A DNA stretch of 64,000 nt from Methanoculleus formosensis (lineage in GTDB: Archaea; Halobacteriota; Methanomicrobia; Methanomicrobiales; Methanoculleaceae). A model generated the notes under the pieces. It was given only the letters and a program-made list of their open reading frames with translations. It made no database searches and was not told where the DNA came from. This document shows, one piece after another, positions 25,382-32,975 of this stretch (position 1 is its first letter; the number at the start of each line of letters is the position of its first letter). Made by a program: the position numbers and the translations under genes. Location of the stretch: positions 186,001 to 250,000 of the forward strand of contig NZ_VHLL01000003.1 in assembly GCF_025384765.1 (NCBI RefSeq). The letters run 5' to 3'.

Positions 25382-26290
25382 TCACGCCGGCGGCTCCGCG
25401 TACACCGCCCGCGGCGCGGCGAGCATCTCCTCGCAGAAGGCAATCGCCCCCGGGACCCTGCTCTTCTGGTAGACCACGGGTTTGATGCGGGGTGTCTTCA
25501 CGCCGCCGATCGTCTCGAAGACCTGTGGCCAGGGCAGACTGTCGGCAACCGATGGAGGGCGGAGATCGTTATGGATGTGGAACGCCTGCAGGGCATCGGG
25601 CGGAACCTCGCCGAGCGATCCGGGGAACTCCTCTTTCGCGGCGGCGTGGAGGTGCCAGGGGTCGAGCACTATCCCGGCCAGTCCGGCGATCTCAGGATGG
25701 AGGTCGTTGAGAGTCGCCCAGAACATCCGCATCTGACTCGCCGTGGAGATGCCCTGGTCTTTATGATGTTCGAGCAGCACCAGCGGTTCCGCCCCGAAAG
25801 CGTTCCAATGGGTGACGATCAGGGCGTGCATCCCCGCGATGATATCGGCGTGGGTGTTCTTCCGATCGCCGGGGTGTATCTCGATGATCTCCGGAGGGAT
25901 ACCCAGGACGTCCTCGATCTCAAGGAGCATATCACCGAAAGCGGCCACCCAGTCCGGGTCGCGCCACCGGAGGCTTGCCGTCGCCTGCCGGCCGTGCGGG
26001 GTTCTCCGGGGGATGGCCGGTTCGGTGTGCAGGAGATACCTGAGGGCGCCCGGAAGGGTCGTATCCCGGTCGTAGAGGAGTTCGACGGACGACCGATTGA
26101 GCATCGACCCGACATCCTGCCCCGTCCGCTCCACCTCCGTCTGGTTCTTGATGAAGTCGGCGGGGATCTCGATGTATCTACACCCCAGCGGTTCGGCAAG
26201 GCGCCAGCGCTCAAGGAGCCCGCCCCGCTGAGTTGCTTCCGTGACGTTCGGGTAGATGTATTCTGCACCCGGCATGATGGTTTCCGTCAT
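25382..26290 (-). CDS. TIM-barrel protein, xylose-isomerase/endonuclease IV-like
   Basis: A 302-residue protein from ATG 26290 (MTETIMPGAEYIYPNVTEATQ). The frame continues upstream, but that part overlaps other signals and does not look like protein. Motifs consistent with an AP-endonuclease-2-like barrel: LGCRYIEIPADFI, IIEIHPGDRKN, VLLEHHKDQG, GIVLDPWHLHAAA and AFHIHNDLRP. These supply His, Glu and Asp residues that could bind metals. I do not recognise the exact family; sugar isomerase/epimerase-type enzymes are the nearest guess. The small Cys-rich gene precedes it on the same strand, 113 bases upstream. Confidence 0.7.
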   Translation of the reverse strand: MTETIMPGAEYIYPNVTEATQRGGLLERWRLAEPLGCRYIEIPADFIKNQTEVERTGQDVGSMLNRSSVELLYDRDTTLPGALRYLLHTEPAIPRRTPHGRQATASLRWRDPDWVAAFGDMLLEIEDVLGIPPEIIEIHPGDRKNTHADIIAGMHALIVTHWNAFGAEPLVLLEHHKDQGISTASQMRMFWATLNDLHPEIAGLAGIVLDPWHLHAAAKEEFPGSLGEVPPDALQAFHIHNDLRPPSVADSLPWPQVFETIGGVKTPRIKPVVYQKSRVPGAIAFCEEMLAAPRAVYAEPPA

Positions 26291-26403
26291 GGCGGGCGGC
26301 CTACAAAAACGTTGGGGATCCCGATCCTGCGTCGTCTCCTTTTGCCGGGCGCCGGCGGGGCGGGCGAGGCCGCCGGAGTTATTGCCGGACGAACGGCGTA
26401 ACC

Positions 26404-26601
26404 TTACTGTGCAGGCCCCGGCCTTCTGCGCCTGTCGAGAACCTGCGGGCAGACGAACAGTACGTCCACGGGAGCGTGGATGTAGGTGCAGTAGGCGCAC
26501 CCGGGGTCGTAGTACATGCATGAAGGGCAACCCCATCGTTGCGGCTTCATCTCGTCCTGCAGCAGCAAGCCTCCTGTTGCGCCATCGTGCAGCGTATCCA
26601 T
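26404..26601 (-). CDS. Small Cys-rich protein (65 aa), unrecognised
   Basis: From ATG 26601, preceded by GGGAGAGGAGG, the frame encodes 65 residues. Cysteines at 25, 28, 34, 37 and 50 lie in WGCPSCMYYDPGCAYCTYIH and LFVCPQ, which look like a zinc- or iron-binding knuckle. The rest is hydrophilic, with a basic C-terminus (RRRRPGPAQ). I do not recognise the family. It lies between the TIM-barrel gene and the UbiA-like gene, all on the minus strand. A repeated 12-bp motif (26721-26751) lies upstream. Expression is not certain. Confidence 0.5.
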   Translation of the reverse strand: MDTLHDGATGGLLLQDEMKPQRWGCPSCMYYDPGCAYCTYIHAPVDVLFVCPQVLDRRRRPGPAQ

Positions 26602-26720
26602 CCTCCTCTCCCGTGCCCCGGGATATCGTGCATCGGGGTTACTCTTCAGCGGATCGCTGTCGCCGGGTGATCTCATGTCGTACTCTAGGATGTTCCCCGG
26701 CTGCCAGACATTTGTTGCGT

Positions 26721-26751
26721 CGATGAATCTTCACCACTCCGATGAATCTTC
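26721..26751. repeat. Direct repeat CGATGAATCTTC x2
   Basis: CGATGAATCTTC occurs at 26721-26732 and again at 26740-26751, separated by ACCACTC. A related sequence (GAAGATTCACCACTTCGATGAATC) lies at 27714-27737. The two sites lie upstream of two minus-strand genes. Confidence 0.6.
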
Positions 26752-26759
26752 AGAGCGGT

Positions 26760-27671
26760 TCATGCCGGGAGATGCGGGACCACAAGGGTGAGGAGGTAGA
26801 GGAAAGCAGCCAGCAAGATGAACTGTCCGTCGGCAAGCAGTTCAAAGAGGAGTTTTTCCTCCACAAGTCGATGGAAACAAAGAAGATACCCCTGAACGTA
26901 GCCTATGCCCGTAGCCAGCAGCAGTACCGGATAGATGCCCGGTAAGAGCCCGCCAGCAAGCACCAGCGTGGTTCCGATGATTACGTTCATCGCCGTGAGG
27001 AGAAGAAGCGTCCTTTGGGGGCCGAGGATCGTCGGGAGGGTTTTGATACCCGATGCCAGATCCCCCTCCACGTCCCGTATGTCAAAGACTACGGTATTGA
27101 TGAAGACCGGGAAAAAGAAGAAGATGCCGGCGATGCAGGTGGCGGCACCCGCGGGGAGGCCAGCATGGCAGGCCGGCAGGAGGGCCGGGGGGGCTGCCCA
27201 GGAGAACGCGACGACAAGGCTCTTCATCAAGGGCACCTCTTTTAACCGCCGGAACCCGAACCCGGGGGGAAAGAGGGGTACGCTGTAGACGATTCCGGCG
27301 ACCAGGGGTATGGTCGTGACGAGCAGGCTGTCAAAGCCCTGGAAAGCGGCGAGGCAGAGGGCGATGACATAAGCGCCGATTGCAGAATGGAAGAGGACGG
27401 TCTCATACTCCTTCGTGAAAGCATACCGTTCCGCGTGATTTATTGCGTCTTCGTCCTCGTCGGTCTTGCGGTTGAGATTGTAGACGGCGAACACGACAAG
27501 CATCAGTATTGTCGCCGCAACCGGGTCGAAGGGGAGGTCATGCAGGAGGCACGAGATATACACCATCGCCATTCCTGCTACAGACAGATACAGGGAACTG
27601 TACACGAAAATCTGGAAAACGATCTCCAGGGTTGGTTGGATCAGGGTGGCACGATTTGAGAATCCGAACAT
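26760..27671 (-). CDS. UbiA-family prenyltransferase-like membrane protein
   Basis: A 303-residue protein with about eight hydrophobic helices. The first aspartate-rich motif is NLNRKTDEDED (N65, D71, D73, D75), followed by INHAERY. The second is FDIRDVEGD. Both match UbiA-type enzymes that attach isoprenoid chains to aromatic or other acceptors. The variant of motif 1, with NR-TD-ED and then N-x-ER, is seen in a little-studied UbiA subgroup, so the acceptor is unknown. It is separate from the DGGGP synthase at 53571. A TATA-like AATAAATATT lies about 25-40 bases upstream at 27694-27706. Confidence 0.82.
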   Translation of the reverse strand: MFGFSNRATLIQPTLEIVFQIFVYSSLYLSVAGMAMVYISCLLHDLPFDPVAATILMLVVFAVYNLNRKTDEDEDAINHAERYAFTKEYETVLFHSAIGAYVIALCLAAFQGFDSLLVTTIPLVAGIVYSVPLFPPGFGFRRLKEVPLMKSLVVAFSWAAPPALLPACHAGLPAGAATCIAGIFFFFPVFINTVVFDIRDVEGDLASGIKTLPTILGPQRTLLLLTAMNVIIGTTLVLAGGLLPGIYPVLLLATGIGYVQGYLLCFHRLVEEKLLFELLADGQFILLAAFLYLLTLVVPHLPA

Positions 27672-27707
27672 GGAATGGTTTTCAGGGAACCAGTGAATAT
27701 TTATTAC

Positions 27708-27737
27708 TTCGACGAAGATTCACCACTTCGATGAATC
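27708..27737 (-). promoter_or_regulatory. Possible regulatory motif upstream of the UbiA-like gene
   Basis: On the minus strand, GATTCATCGAAGTGGTGAAT is followed by CTTCGTC and then the AT-rich TATA region. A near copy lies at 26721-26751. The position just upstream of the TATA element suits a transcription-factor site. Confidence 0.4.
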
Positions 27738-27926
27738 ACAGTATTTGAACATACTGCTCAAGCAGAGGGTTGGACAGGCAGGAGCGATGCATTCGCTCTT
27801 CCCCCTTCCCGCTCAACGAACCTGAAAACGGTCGGACTTTGAACGAGCGTATATCCCGGGGCATGGAACGACCGTTATACCGGGTCATATCAAGCGCCGG
27901 GGGAGAGGTTCCCAGGAAAAAGATAA

Positions 27927-28748
27927 TCAGGAGATTTTCAGCGGTCTGGAATCTGCTTTGTAGTGCTGGAAGAGTCGCTCGCCCCAGGAGACTGCCGCCG
28001 CGTCGGTGCCGACGAGGTCTGTGCTGGCATCATATTTTCCCGTATCGCGCCTGTACAGGCCCAGCGAGATATATTCGTCCGTCACGGTCATCCCGAGGCG
28101 GATAGGTGAAGGATAGACGTACAGCTTGAAGTTCTCAGGCCTGCTCAGGGTTTCCAGCACCGCCTCGTACTGGGAGGTCAATCTTTTAGCGAGTTCTTCG
28201 GAGACGACAATCTCGATTGGCGTGCTACTTATAGCCGCCTCCTTAATCGCGTCTACATGAACCGGGCTCATAATCGATGATACACCGTGGATCCAGGATG
28301 CCTTCCGGAGTATGGTTTGAAAGACCGTGTACACGGCAAAGATGTTCTCCTCAACATCCTTTACCATCTCCGTGTTATACAGGTGCTCAATCTCATTCAG
28401 AAGTTTGGGGGGTATGCCCTCGATCTCGTGTTCGATCCAGAACTCGCGGTGGTGTTGCACTGTACCCATGAGCGTAACCGCCCGTTCGATCTTCGGCTCG
28501 ACGATCCTGCCTATGGGAGTGAGTGCATACTCGCCCCTTGCCGATTCGACGTAATGCAGGGCCTCGAGCTGCCGGATCTTCGGGATGAGCGCCTGCGACG
28601 AACTCCCCGTGACCTCGCGAAGGGTCGAGAGCGGTTTGCTCCCGCTGCCGAGCGCGAGCAGCACCTGCGTCAGCAATCTCGACCGAAATATTGCCTGAAC
28701 GTCGTCGTGGTACTCGTTGTAGATCTCGAGGGGAGATGTTTCCTTCAT
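27927..28748 (-). CDS. Winged-helix transcriptional regulator, DUF1724 type
   Basis: A 273-residue protein from ATG 28748 (MKETSPLEIYNEYHDDVQA). Residues about 20-95 form a winged helix: LLTQVLLALGSGSKPLSTLREVTG, SQALIPKIRQLEAL, then ALTPIGRIV. The C-terminal part, about 110-273, is the DUF1724-like domain common in methanogen regulators (WIEHEIEGIPPKLLNEI, FQTILRKASWIHGVSS, IEIVVSEELAKRL). This domain may sense a ligand. The gene is divergent from the ComEC-like lipoprotein gene. Two palindromes lie just before the start, which suggests autoregulation. Confidence 0.88.
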   Translation of the reverse strand: MKETSPLEIYNEYHDDVQAIFRSRLLTQVLLALGSGSKPLSTLREVTGSSSQALIPKIRQLEALHYVESARGEYALTPIGRIVEPKIERAVTLMGTVQHHREFWIEHEIEGIPPKLLNEIEHLYNTEMVKDVEENIFAVYTVFQTILRKASWIHGVSSIMSPVHVDAIKEAAISSTPIEIVVSEELAKRLTSQYEAVLETLSRPENFKLYVYPSPIRLGMTVTDEYISLGLYRRDTGKYDASTDLVGTDAAAVSWGERLFQHYKADSRPLKIS

Positions 28749-28752
28749 CGTG

Positions 28753-28780
28753 CTTACAGGTAAGAGGTGCCGGTCGGCAC
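28753..28780 (-). promoter_or_regulatory. Two operator-like palindromes before the regulator gene
   Basis: CTTAC-AG-GTAAG at 28753-28764 and GTGCCG-GT-CGGCAC at 28767-28780 are perfect inverted repeats side by side, 4 to 32 bases upstream of ATG 28748. Autoregulation is inferred. Confidence 0.5.
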
Positions 28781-28911
28781 ATATCACCCTTTCTGTTCCC
28801 GCGTGCTCCTGCAGTAAGCATTTCTCCTGTTCAGCCCGCCGGACGGCTGCATGCCCGCAAAGGTGGATACTGTGCCAATGCCCGACCTCAGCAAACTTAT
28901 AGCCTGGCACC

Positions 28912-28927
28912 CTCTACTTGTGTAGAG
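28912..28927 (+). promoter_or_regulatory. Palindrome at the probable transcription start of the ComEC-like gene
   Basis: CTCTAC-TTGT-GTAGAG is a perfect 6-bp inverted repeat. It lies about 15-30 bases after a TATA-like ACTTATAG (28895-28902) and just before ATG 28932. It could be an operator. Confidence 0.45.
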
Positions 28928-28931
28928 AGCA

Positions 28932-30191
28932 ATGTCGTCCATACCTACACGATACCTGATCAGTATCGCACTCTGTGCATGCACCGTCGCCTGCATCATC
29001 GCCGCAGGCTGCTCTGCCCCCTCGGGGCAACCGGAGATCGGCTCCGATCTCTCCGGCGATCTTGTCGTTCACTTCCTCGACGTCGGCCAGGGGGACTCGA
29101 TCCTTCTTCAGTTCCGCGATAAGACCATGCTCATCGACGCCGGCGAGCGCGGGATGGCGGACCGCATCATCGCCTACTTAGGCGACCAGAACGTTGAACG
29201 GCTCGACGTGGTGGTGGCAACCCACGCGCACTCCGACCATATCGGAGGCCTCCGCGATGTTATCTCCGCCTACCCGGTCGGCGAGTTCGTCGACGCTGCG
29301 CAGCCGCACTCGACCGCGACCTACGAGAACCTGCTCGCCCTGATCGAGGAGGAGGGGATACCATACACGGCGGCGGAGCGCGGGCAGACGATCGCCCTCG
29401 ACCCCGACCTCGAGATCCTGATTCTGAACCCGGCCGCTGAGCCAATCGGCGAGATCAACCAGGATTCGGTCGTCCTGAAGGTTACCTACAACGAGATCTC
29501 CTACCTCTTTGTGGGCGACGCCGAGAAGCCTGCGGAAGAGAGCATGATGGAGGCCGGGCTCGACCTCGATGCCGACGTCCTGAAGGTCGGCCACCACGCG
29601 AGCCGGTATGGCACTTCGGCGGAGTTCCTCTCCGCAGTCAGCCCCGCGATCAGCATCATCCAGGTCGGTGCGGGGAACGACTACGGTCACCCCCACGAGG
29701 AAGCGGTCGAACGCATCGAGGCGACCGGCTCGCGCATCTACCGGACCGACCTCGACGGGACAGTCGTCGTCGCCACCGACGGCACGAAGCTCACCGTTGC
29801 AGCCGGCGGGGCACCTGCCGCCACCGTGACGGCCCTGCCGGCGACGATCGCCACCGCGACAGCAACCCCGACGACGACGCCGGCCCCCTCCTCCGGCATC
29901 TACATCGCCGATCTGGACCTCCAGGAGGAGTGGGTCTCCGTCGCGAACGCGGATGAGACAGCAGTCAACCTCACCGGCTGGACGATCGCCGACGAGGGGA
30001 CGCGCAACACCTACACCTTCCCGCTCTTCACGCTCAATCCGGGCGCAGACGTCACCGTCCACTCCGGCGCCGGTAACGACACCGCAACTGATCTCTACTG
30101 GGGCCGGTCGAGTGCGGTCTGGAACAACGACGGCGACACCGCCACGCTCGCCGACGCGAACGGCACCGTCGTCAGCACCCTGGAGCGGTGA
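28932..30191 (+). CDS. Secreted ComEC-like metallo-beta-lactamase protein with lamin-tail domain
   Basis: A 419-residue protein. Residues 1-27 are a signal peptide with a lipobox-like IIAAGCSA. Residues about 43-285 form a ComEC/Rec2-type metallo-beta-lactamase fold: FLDVGQGDSILLQ, the metal motif THAHSDHIGG, FVGDAEK, KVGHHASRYG and HPHEEAVERI. A Thr/Ala/Pro-rich linker follows (about 300-325). Residues about 330-419 resemble a lamin-tail domain (WVSVANADETAVNLTGWTI). It is probably a surface-anchored hydrolase, perhaps acting on nucleic acid or phosphodiesters. It overlaps the DUF3006 gene, a pairing also known in bacteria. Confidence 0.9.
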   Translation: MSSIPTRYLISIALCACTVACIIAAGCSAPSGQPEIGSDLSGDLVVHFLDVGQGDSILLQFRDKTMLIDAGERGMADRIIAYLGDQNVERLDVVVATHAHSDHIGGLRDVISAYPVGEFVDAAQPHSTATYENLLALIEEEGIPYTAAERGQTIALDPDLEILILNPAAEPIGEINQDSVVLKVTYNEISYLFVGDAEKPAEESMMEAGLDLDADVLKVGHHASRYGTSAEFLSAVSPAISIIQVGAGNDYGHPHEEAVERIEATGSRIYRTDLDGTVVVATDGTKLTVAAGGAPAATVTALPATIATATATPTTTPAPSSGIYIADLDLQEEWVSVANADETAVNLTGWTIADEGTRNTYTFPLFTLNPGADVTVHSGAGNDTATDLYWGRSSAVWNNDGDTATLADANGTVVSTLER

Positions 30192-30193
30192 CC

Positions 30194-30436
30194 ATGGCGG
30201 AGGATGAGTCGGCCTTCCGGGTGAGCCTCGACCGCTTCGAGGAGGGCCTTGCCGTCCTCCTCGTCCGCGAGGAGGAGCGGGTCCGCTTTACGCTTCCCCG
30301 CTCCCTCCTCCCCGCCGGCGCCCGGGAGGGCGACATCCTGGAGGTCGCAGTCCGCCGGGACGTCGCGGCGACCGAAGCGGCCCGGCAACGAGTTTCGGAG
30401 AGGATCGCGCGGCTGAAGAGTCGTAGCGGCCAGTAA
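30194..30436 (+). CDS. DUF3006 family protein
   Basis: An 80-residue protein from ATG 30194, eight bases after GGAG. A GTG six bases upstream is too close to that site. Features: FRVSLDRFEEGLAVLLV, then RVRFTLPRSLLPAGAREGDILEV, the small SH3-like strand pattern of DUF3006. The C-terminus is a charged helix. It directly follows the metallo-beta-lactamase gene. DUF3006 proteins often accompany ComEC-like hydrolases, which supports joint function. No signal peptide. Confidence 0.85.
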   Translation: MAEDESAFRVSLDRFEEGLAVLLVREEERVRFTLPRSLLPAGAREGDILEVAVRRDVAATEAARQRVSERIARLKSRSGQ

Positions 30437-30444
30437 CCCCTCCC

Positions 30445-30451
30445 TTTTTTT
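30445..30451 (+). terminator. T7 terminator after the DUF3006 gene
   Basis: A run of seven T follows CCCCTCCC nine bases past the stop at 30436. It probably ends the ComEC-like/DUF3006 transcript before the reductase gene at 30478. Confidence 0.45.
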
Positions 30452-30477
30452 ATCCCGCCGCACCTACGAGAGCACCG

Positions 30478-31575
30478 ATGCAGGACCGGTGCGATCTCCT
30501 CGTCGTCGGTGCAGGCCCCGCCGGCAGCACCGCGGCACGCTACGCGGCGGAGGCGGGACTCGACGTCCTTCTGATCGACAGGAAGGAAGAGATCGGTATC
30601 CCCGTCTGCTGCGGGGAGTTCAACGCGTCACCTGCAGTGCTCGCGAAAGCGCTCCCGAACGCCCCGGGCCTCGACGAACTCTTCCCGGTCGATCCCGGGC
30701 TGATCCGGCAGGAGATCCGGGGGGCCGTCGCCGTCTCCCCCCGCGGCCGGGAGTACGAGTTTGATCTCTTCGGCTACACCGTCGACCGGGATGCCTTCGA
30801 CCGGCACCTCGCGGATGCGGCCGTCCGTGCAGGCGCCGTGCTTCGTTCGGATACGGCGTTCTTCGGCCGGGAAGGCCGGCAGGTGACAACCAGCCGGGGC
30901 GAGGTCGAGGCCCGGGTCGTCATCGCCGCGGACGGCCCGCTCTCCCACGTATGCCGCTCGGCCGGGATGGAGCAAAACGCCGCCCTCGCCCCCGCCATCA
31001 CCTGCCGGGTCGACGGGGAGTTCGGCGACCGGATCCGGCTCTACTTCGGGAACAAGATTGCACCAGGCGGGTACGCGTGGATCTTCCCGAAACTGGGGTG
31101 CGCGAACGTCGGACTCGGCGTGCAGAAGAGAGGCACCCCGGTTCCGGTTCTCCTGAGGACGTTCCTCGCGCGGATGGGGTTTGCCGGTCGGGACGTCATG
31201 GCCGGATTCGTGCCTGTCTCCGGCCCCATCCAGGTGACCGTCCGCGAGAACGTCCTCGCCGTCGGCGATGCCGCCGGCCACGTCGTCGCCTCCAACGGCG
31301 GGGGTATCGCGACCGCGATGATCTGCGGGCGGCTTGCCGGGCTTGCGGCGGCACGCCACCTGCTCCGCGGCGAACCGCTCGTGGCCTACGAGCGGGAGTG
31401 GCGTTCGGCGATAGGCCAGGAGCTTCTCGCCGCCGCAAGGACAAAGAGGATGGCCGACCCGGTTCTCGGCTCGGACTTTCTCCTCGAGCGGACGATGAGC
31501 CTCCTCGGCGGCCGCGGCATTGCAGACGTCGTCATCCGCGGTGGTCTCCGAAAGGCTCATGCCCCGCGGGAGTGA
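30478..31575 (+). CDS. Geranylgeranyl reductase-family flavoprotein
   Basis: A 365-residue FAD-dependent enzyme. It has the dinucleotide-binding VVGAGPAGSTAARYAAEAG (9-27), PVCCGEF at about 41-47, and the second flavin motif LAVGDAAGHVVASNGGGIATAM near 260-281. It matches digeranylgeranylglycerophospholipid reductases, which saturate the isoprenoid chains of archaeal membrane lipids. Archaea usually carry several paralogues, so the exact substrate is uncertain. Its TGA overlaps the ATG of the next gene (TGATG), so translation is probably coupled. Confidence 0.88.
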   Translation: MQDRCDLLVVGAGPAGSTAARYAAEAGLDVLLIDRKEEIGIPVCCGEFNASPAVLAKALPNAPGLDELFPVDPGLIRQEIRGAVAVSPRGREYEFDLFGYTVDRDAFDRHLADAAVRAGAVLRSDTAFFGREGRQVTTSRGEVEARVVIAADGPLSHVCRSAGMEQNAALAPAITCRVDGEFGDRIRLYFGNKIAPGGYAWIFPKLGCANVGLGVQKRGTPVPVLLRTFLARMGFAGRDVMAGFVPVSGPIQVTVRENVLAVGDAAGHVVASNGGGIATAMICGRLAGLAAARHLLRGEPLVAYEREWRSAIGQELLAAARTKRMADPVLGSDFLLERTMSLLGGRGIADVVIRGGLRKAHAPRE

Positions 31576-32276
31576 TGGACACAGAGATGCACCGCTGGCT
31601 TACGTGGAACCTGCCGGGGATCGAGGGGCGGCTCGCGACGCTCAGGGAGGATCTCGTACGGGAGACTCCGGCGCTCCCTCCGGGAGAGAGCGGAAAGTTC
31701 GGGCGCTGGGTCCGGGAGATCGAGACCGTCCTCGCGAAGGCGGCCATGATCACGGGGACGGTGCAACCGGAGGTCGAGGCTGACCTCGGCTACTCGCTCG
31801 GGGATCGCGAGCAGTTCGTCATTGCCATGTTCCGCCCGAGCACCCGCAACCTCTTTGACGAGATCGCGGAGGATGCCCGGAGCGGTGACTGGTGCACCCT
31901 CATCGATGCCGACCTGCGGGACCTTGCGCACCTCCACGAGGCAGCCGGGGCGCTCGCGTGGATCGGCGATGCTGCCCTGAAGATCGGTCTCCTTCCGGCA
32001 ATCTGGGATCCCGATCTCGCGAAAGCGGGAGTCCTGACCCAGAACCGGAAGGCATACGACCGAAACTCGAACCTCGCCCTGCTCTGCGACCGCTGGAACC
32101 TCTACGAGCACCGGATTCACTTCGATACGGAGATCCCGAGGAGCACACGAACGATCAACCACGCCAAGGGGACGCTGGTCGAATCGGTCTTCGGGATCCT
32201 CTTCCTCAGGGAGGGGCTGAAAGGAGTTGCATCCGCGACGGAACTTCTCAGGCCACCTCCCCCGCGGCGGCGGTAA
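31575..32276 (+). CDS. RNase III-like (Mini-III-type) protein
   Basis: A 233-residue protein that starts at the ATG within TGATG. The N-terminal part (1-110) is helical and unassigned. Residues about 115-225 resemble a ribonuclease III catalytic domain: ALAWIGDAALKIGLLP corresponds to the RNase III signature helix, and HAKGTLVESVFGILFLREG corresponds to the second acidic motif. The D in IGD and the E in VES would bind magnesium. The signature lacks the Glu of classical RNase III, as in Mini-III enzymes (AYIGDAVYE). No dsRNA-binding domain is present. An RNA-processing role is inferred. Confidence 0.72.
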   Translation: MDTEMHRWLTWNLPGIEGRLATLREDLVRETPALPPGESGKFGRWVREIETVLAKAAMITGTVQPEVEADLGYSLGDREQFVIAMFRPSTRNLFDEIAEDARSGDWCTLIDADLRDLAHLHEAAGALAWIGDAALKIGLLPAIWDPDLAKAGVLTQNRKAYDRNSNLALLCDRWNLYEHRIHFDTEIPRSTRTINHAKGTLVESVFGILFLREGLKGVASATELLRPPPPRRR

Positions 32277-32318
32277 CCGGAAAGGTTATGGCTCCCGGAC
32301 TCCCCGTCACGCTTCGAG

Positions 32319-32606
32319 GTGATCGAACTGGTCGATGTTGTCAAGGCCGACGGCAGGAGGGAACCGTTCGTGCGGGAGAAGGTGGTCGTGAGCGCGCTGA
32401 AATCCGGAGCGCCACCACAGGAGGCAAGGGCGATCGGCGAGGCCGTCGAACGGACTGCCTACGACGGGATGCCCTCAAGCGAGATCCGGAGCCGGGTGCT
32501 CGAGCAACTCCATGACCGGAACCCGGAGTGGGAGGAGAACTGGCTCGTCTACGACCGCGCCGTGAAGAGACGCGGGGCGGCGGCCGTAGGGGTGCCTGCC
32601 CGCTGA
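32319..32606 (+). CDS. Standalone ATP-cone domain protein
   Basis: A 95-residue protein starting at GTG 32319. It is an almost bare ATP-cone: VVKADGRREPFVREKVVVSAL, GAPPQEARAIGEAVE, SSEIRSRVLEQLHDRNPEW and a final helix LVYDRAVKRRG. ATP-cones sense ATP/dATP in ribonucleotide reductases and in NrdR. Here no catalytic or zinc domain is attached, so a small nucleotide-sensing regulator is inferred. It lies 42 bases after the RNase III-like gene on the same strand. Confidence 0.85.
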   Translation: MIELVDVVKADGRREPFVREKVVVSALKSGAPPQEARAIGEAVERTAYDGMPSSEIRSRVLEQLHDRNPEWEENWLVYDRAVKRRGAAAVGVPAR

Positions 32607-32975
32607 TCCCGTCCTTTTTCCCGCGGAGTTCACCTCCCCGGCGCGCTCCCGCACCCCACCGGCTCTCCGGGAGCCCGGATACCCGCCGAACGGGCTTTTA
32701 AACCGCCTGAGAGGAACGTTTTACCGCCCGTTTCGATCCGCCGGATGCGAAGATATATTTACTGATCCGCGCCCACATTTTTCTTGTATTGCCCTATAGT
32801 GCCAGGAAATCGGATAGTTGGGACGACCATCAACCGGCCGCTTTCTCTTCCGTCGCATCTCCCGGGTGCATCCGGCAATCAAAATCCGCAGACAGGCACG
32901 ATGCCCAAACCGTCTTAGAAACGGTTCCCCATCTCTCCGGGACCGGCGGCGCGGGCACGCCAGCAGGCGATATGT
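32607..32975. other. Intergenic region before the MATE gene
   Basis: No gene is supported. AAGATATATTTACTGATCC at about 32750 could be a promoter for the downstream exporter, although it would leave a leader of nearly 200 bases. TTCTTGTATTGCCC at 32781 is a second AT-rich patch. Confidence 0.4.

Noticed and set aside
30628-31560. 310-residue minus-strand frame
   Set aside because: It is antisense to the geranylgeranyl reductase gene, with GC-shadow composition.
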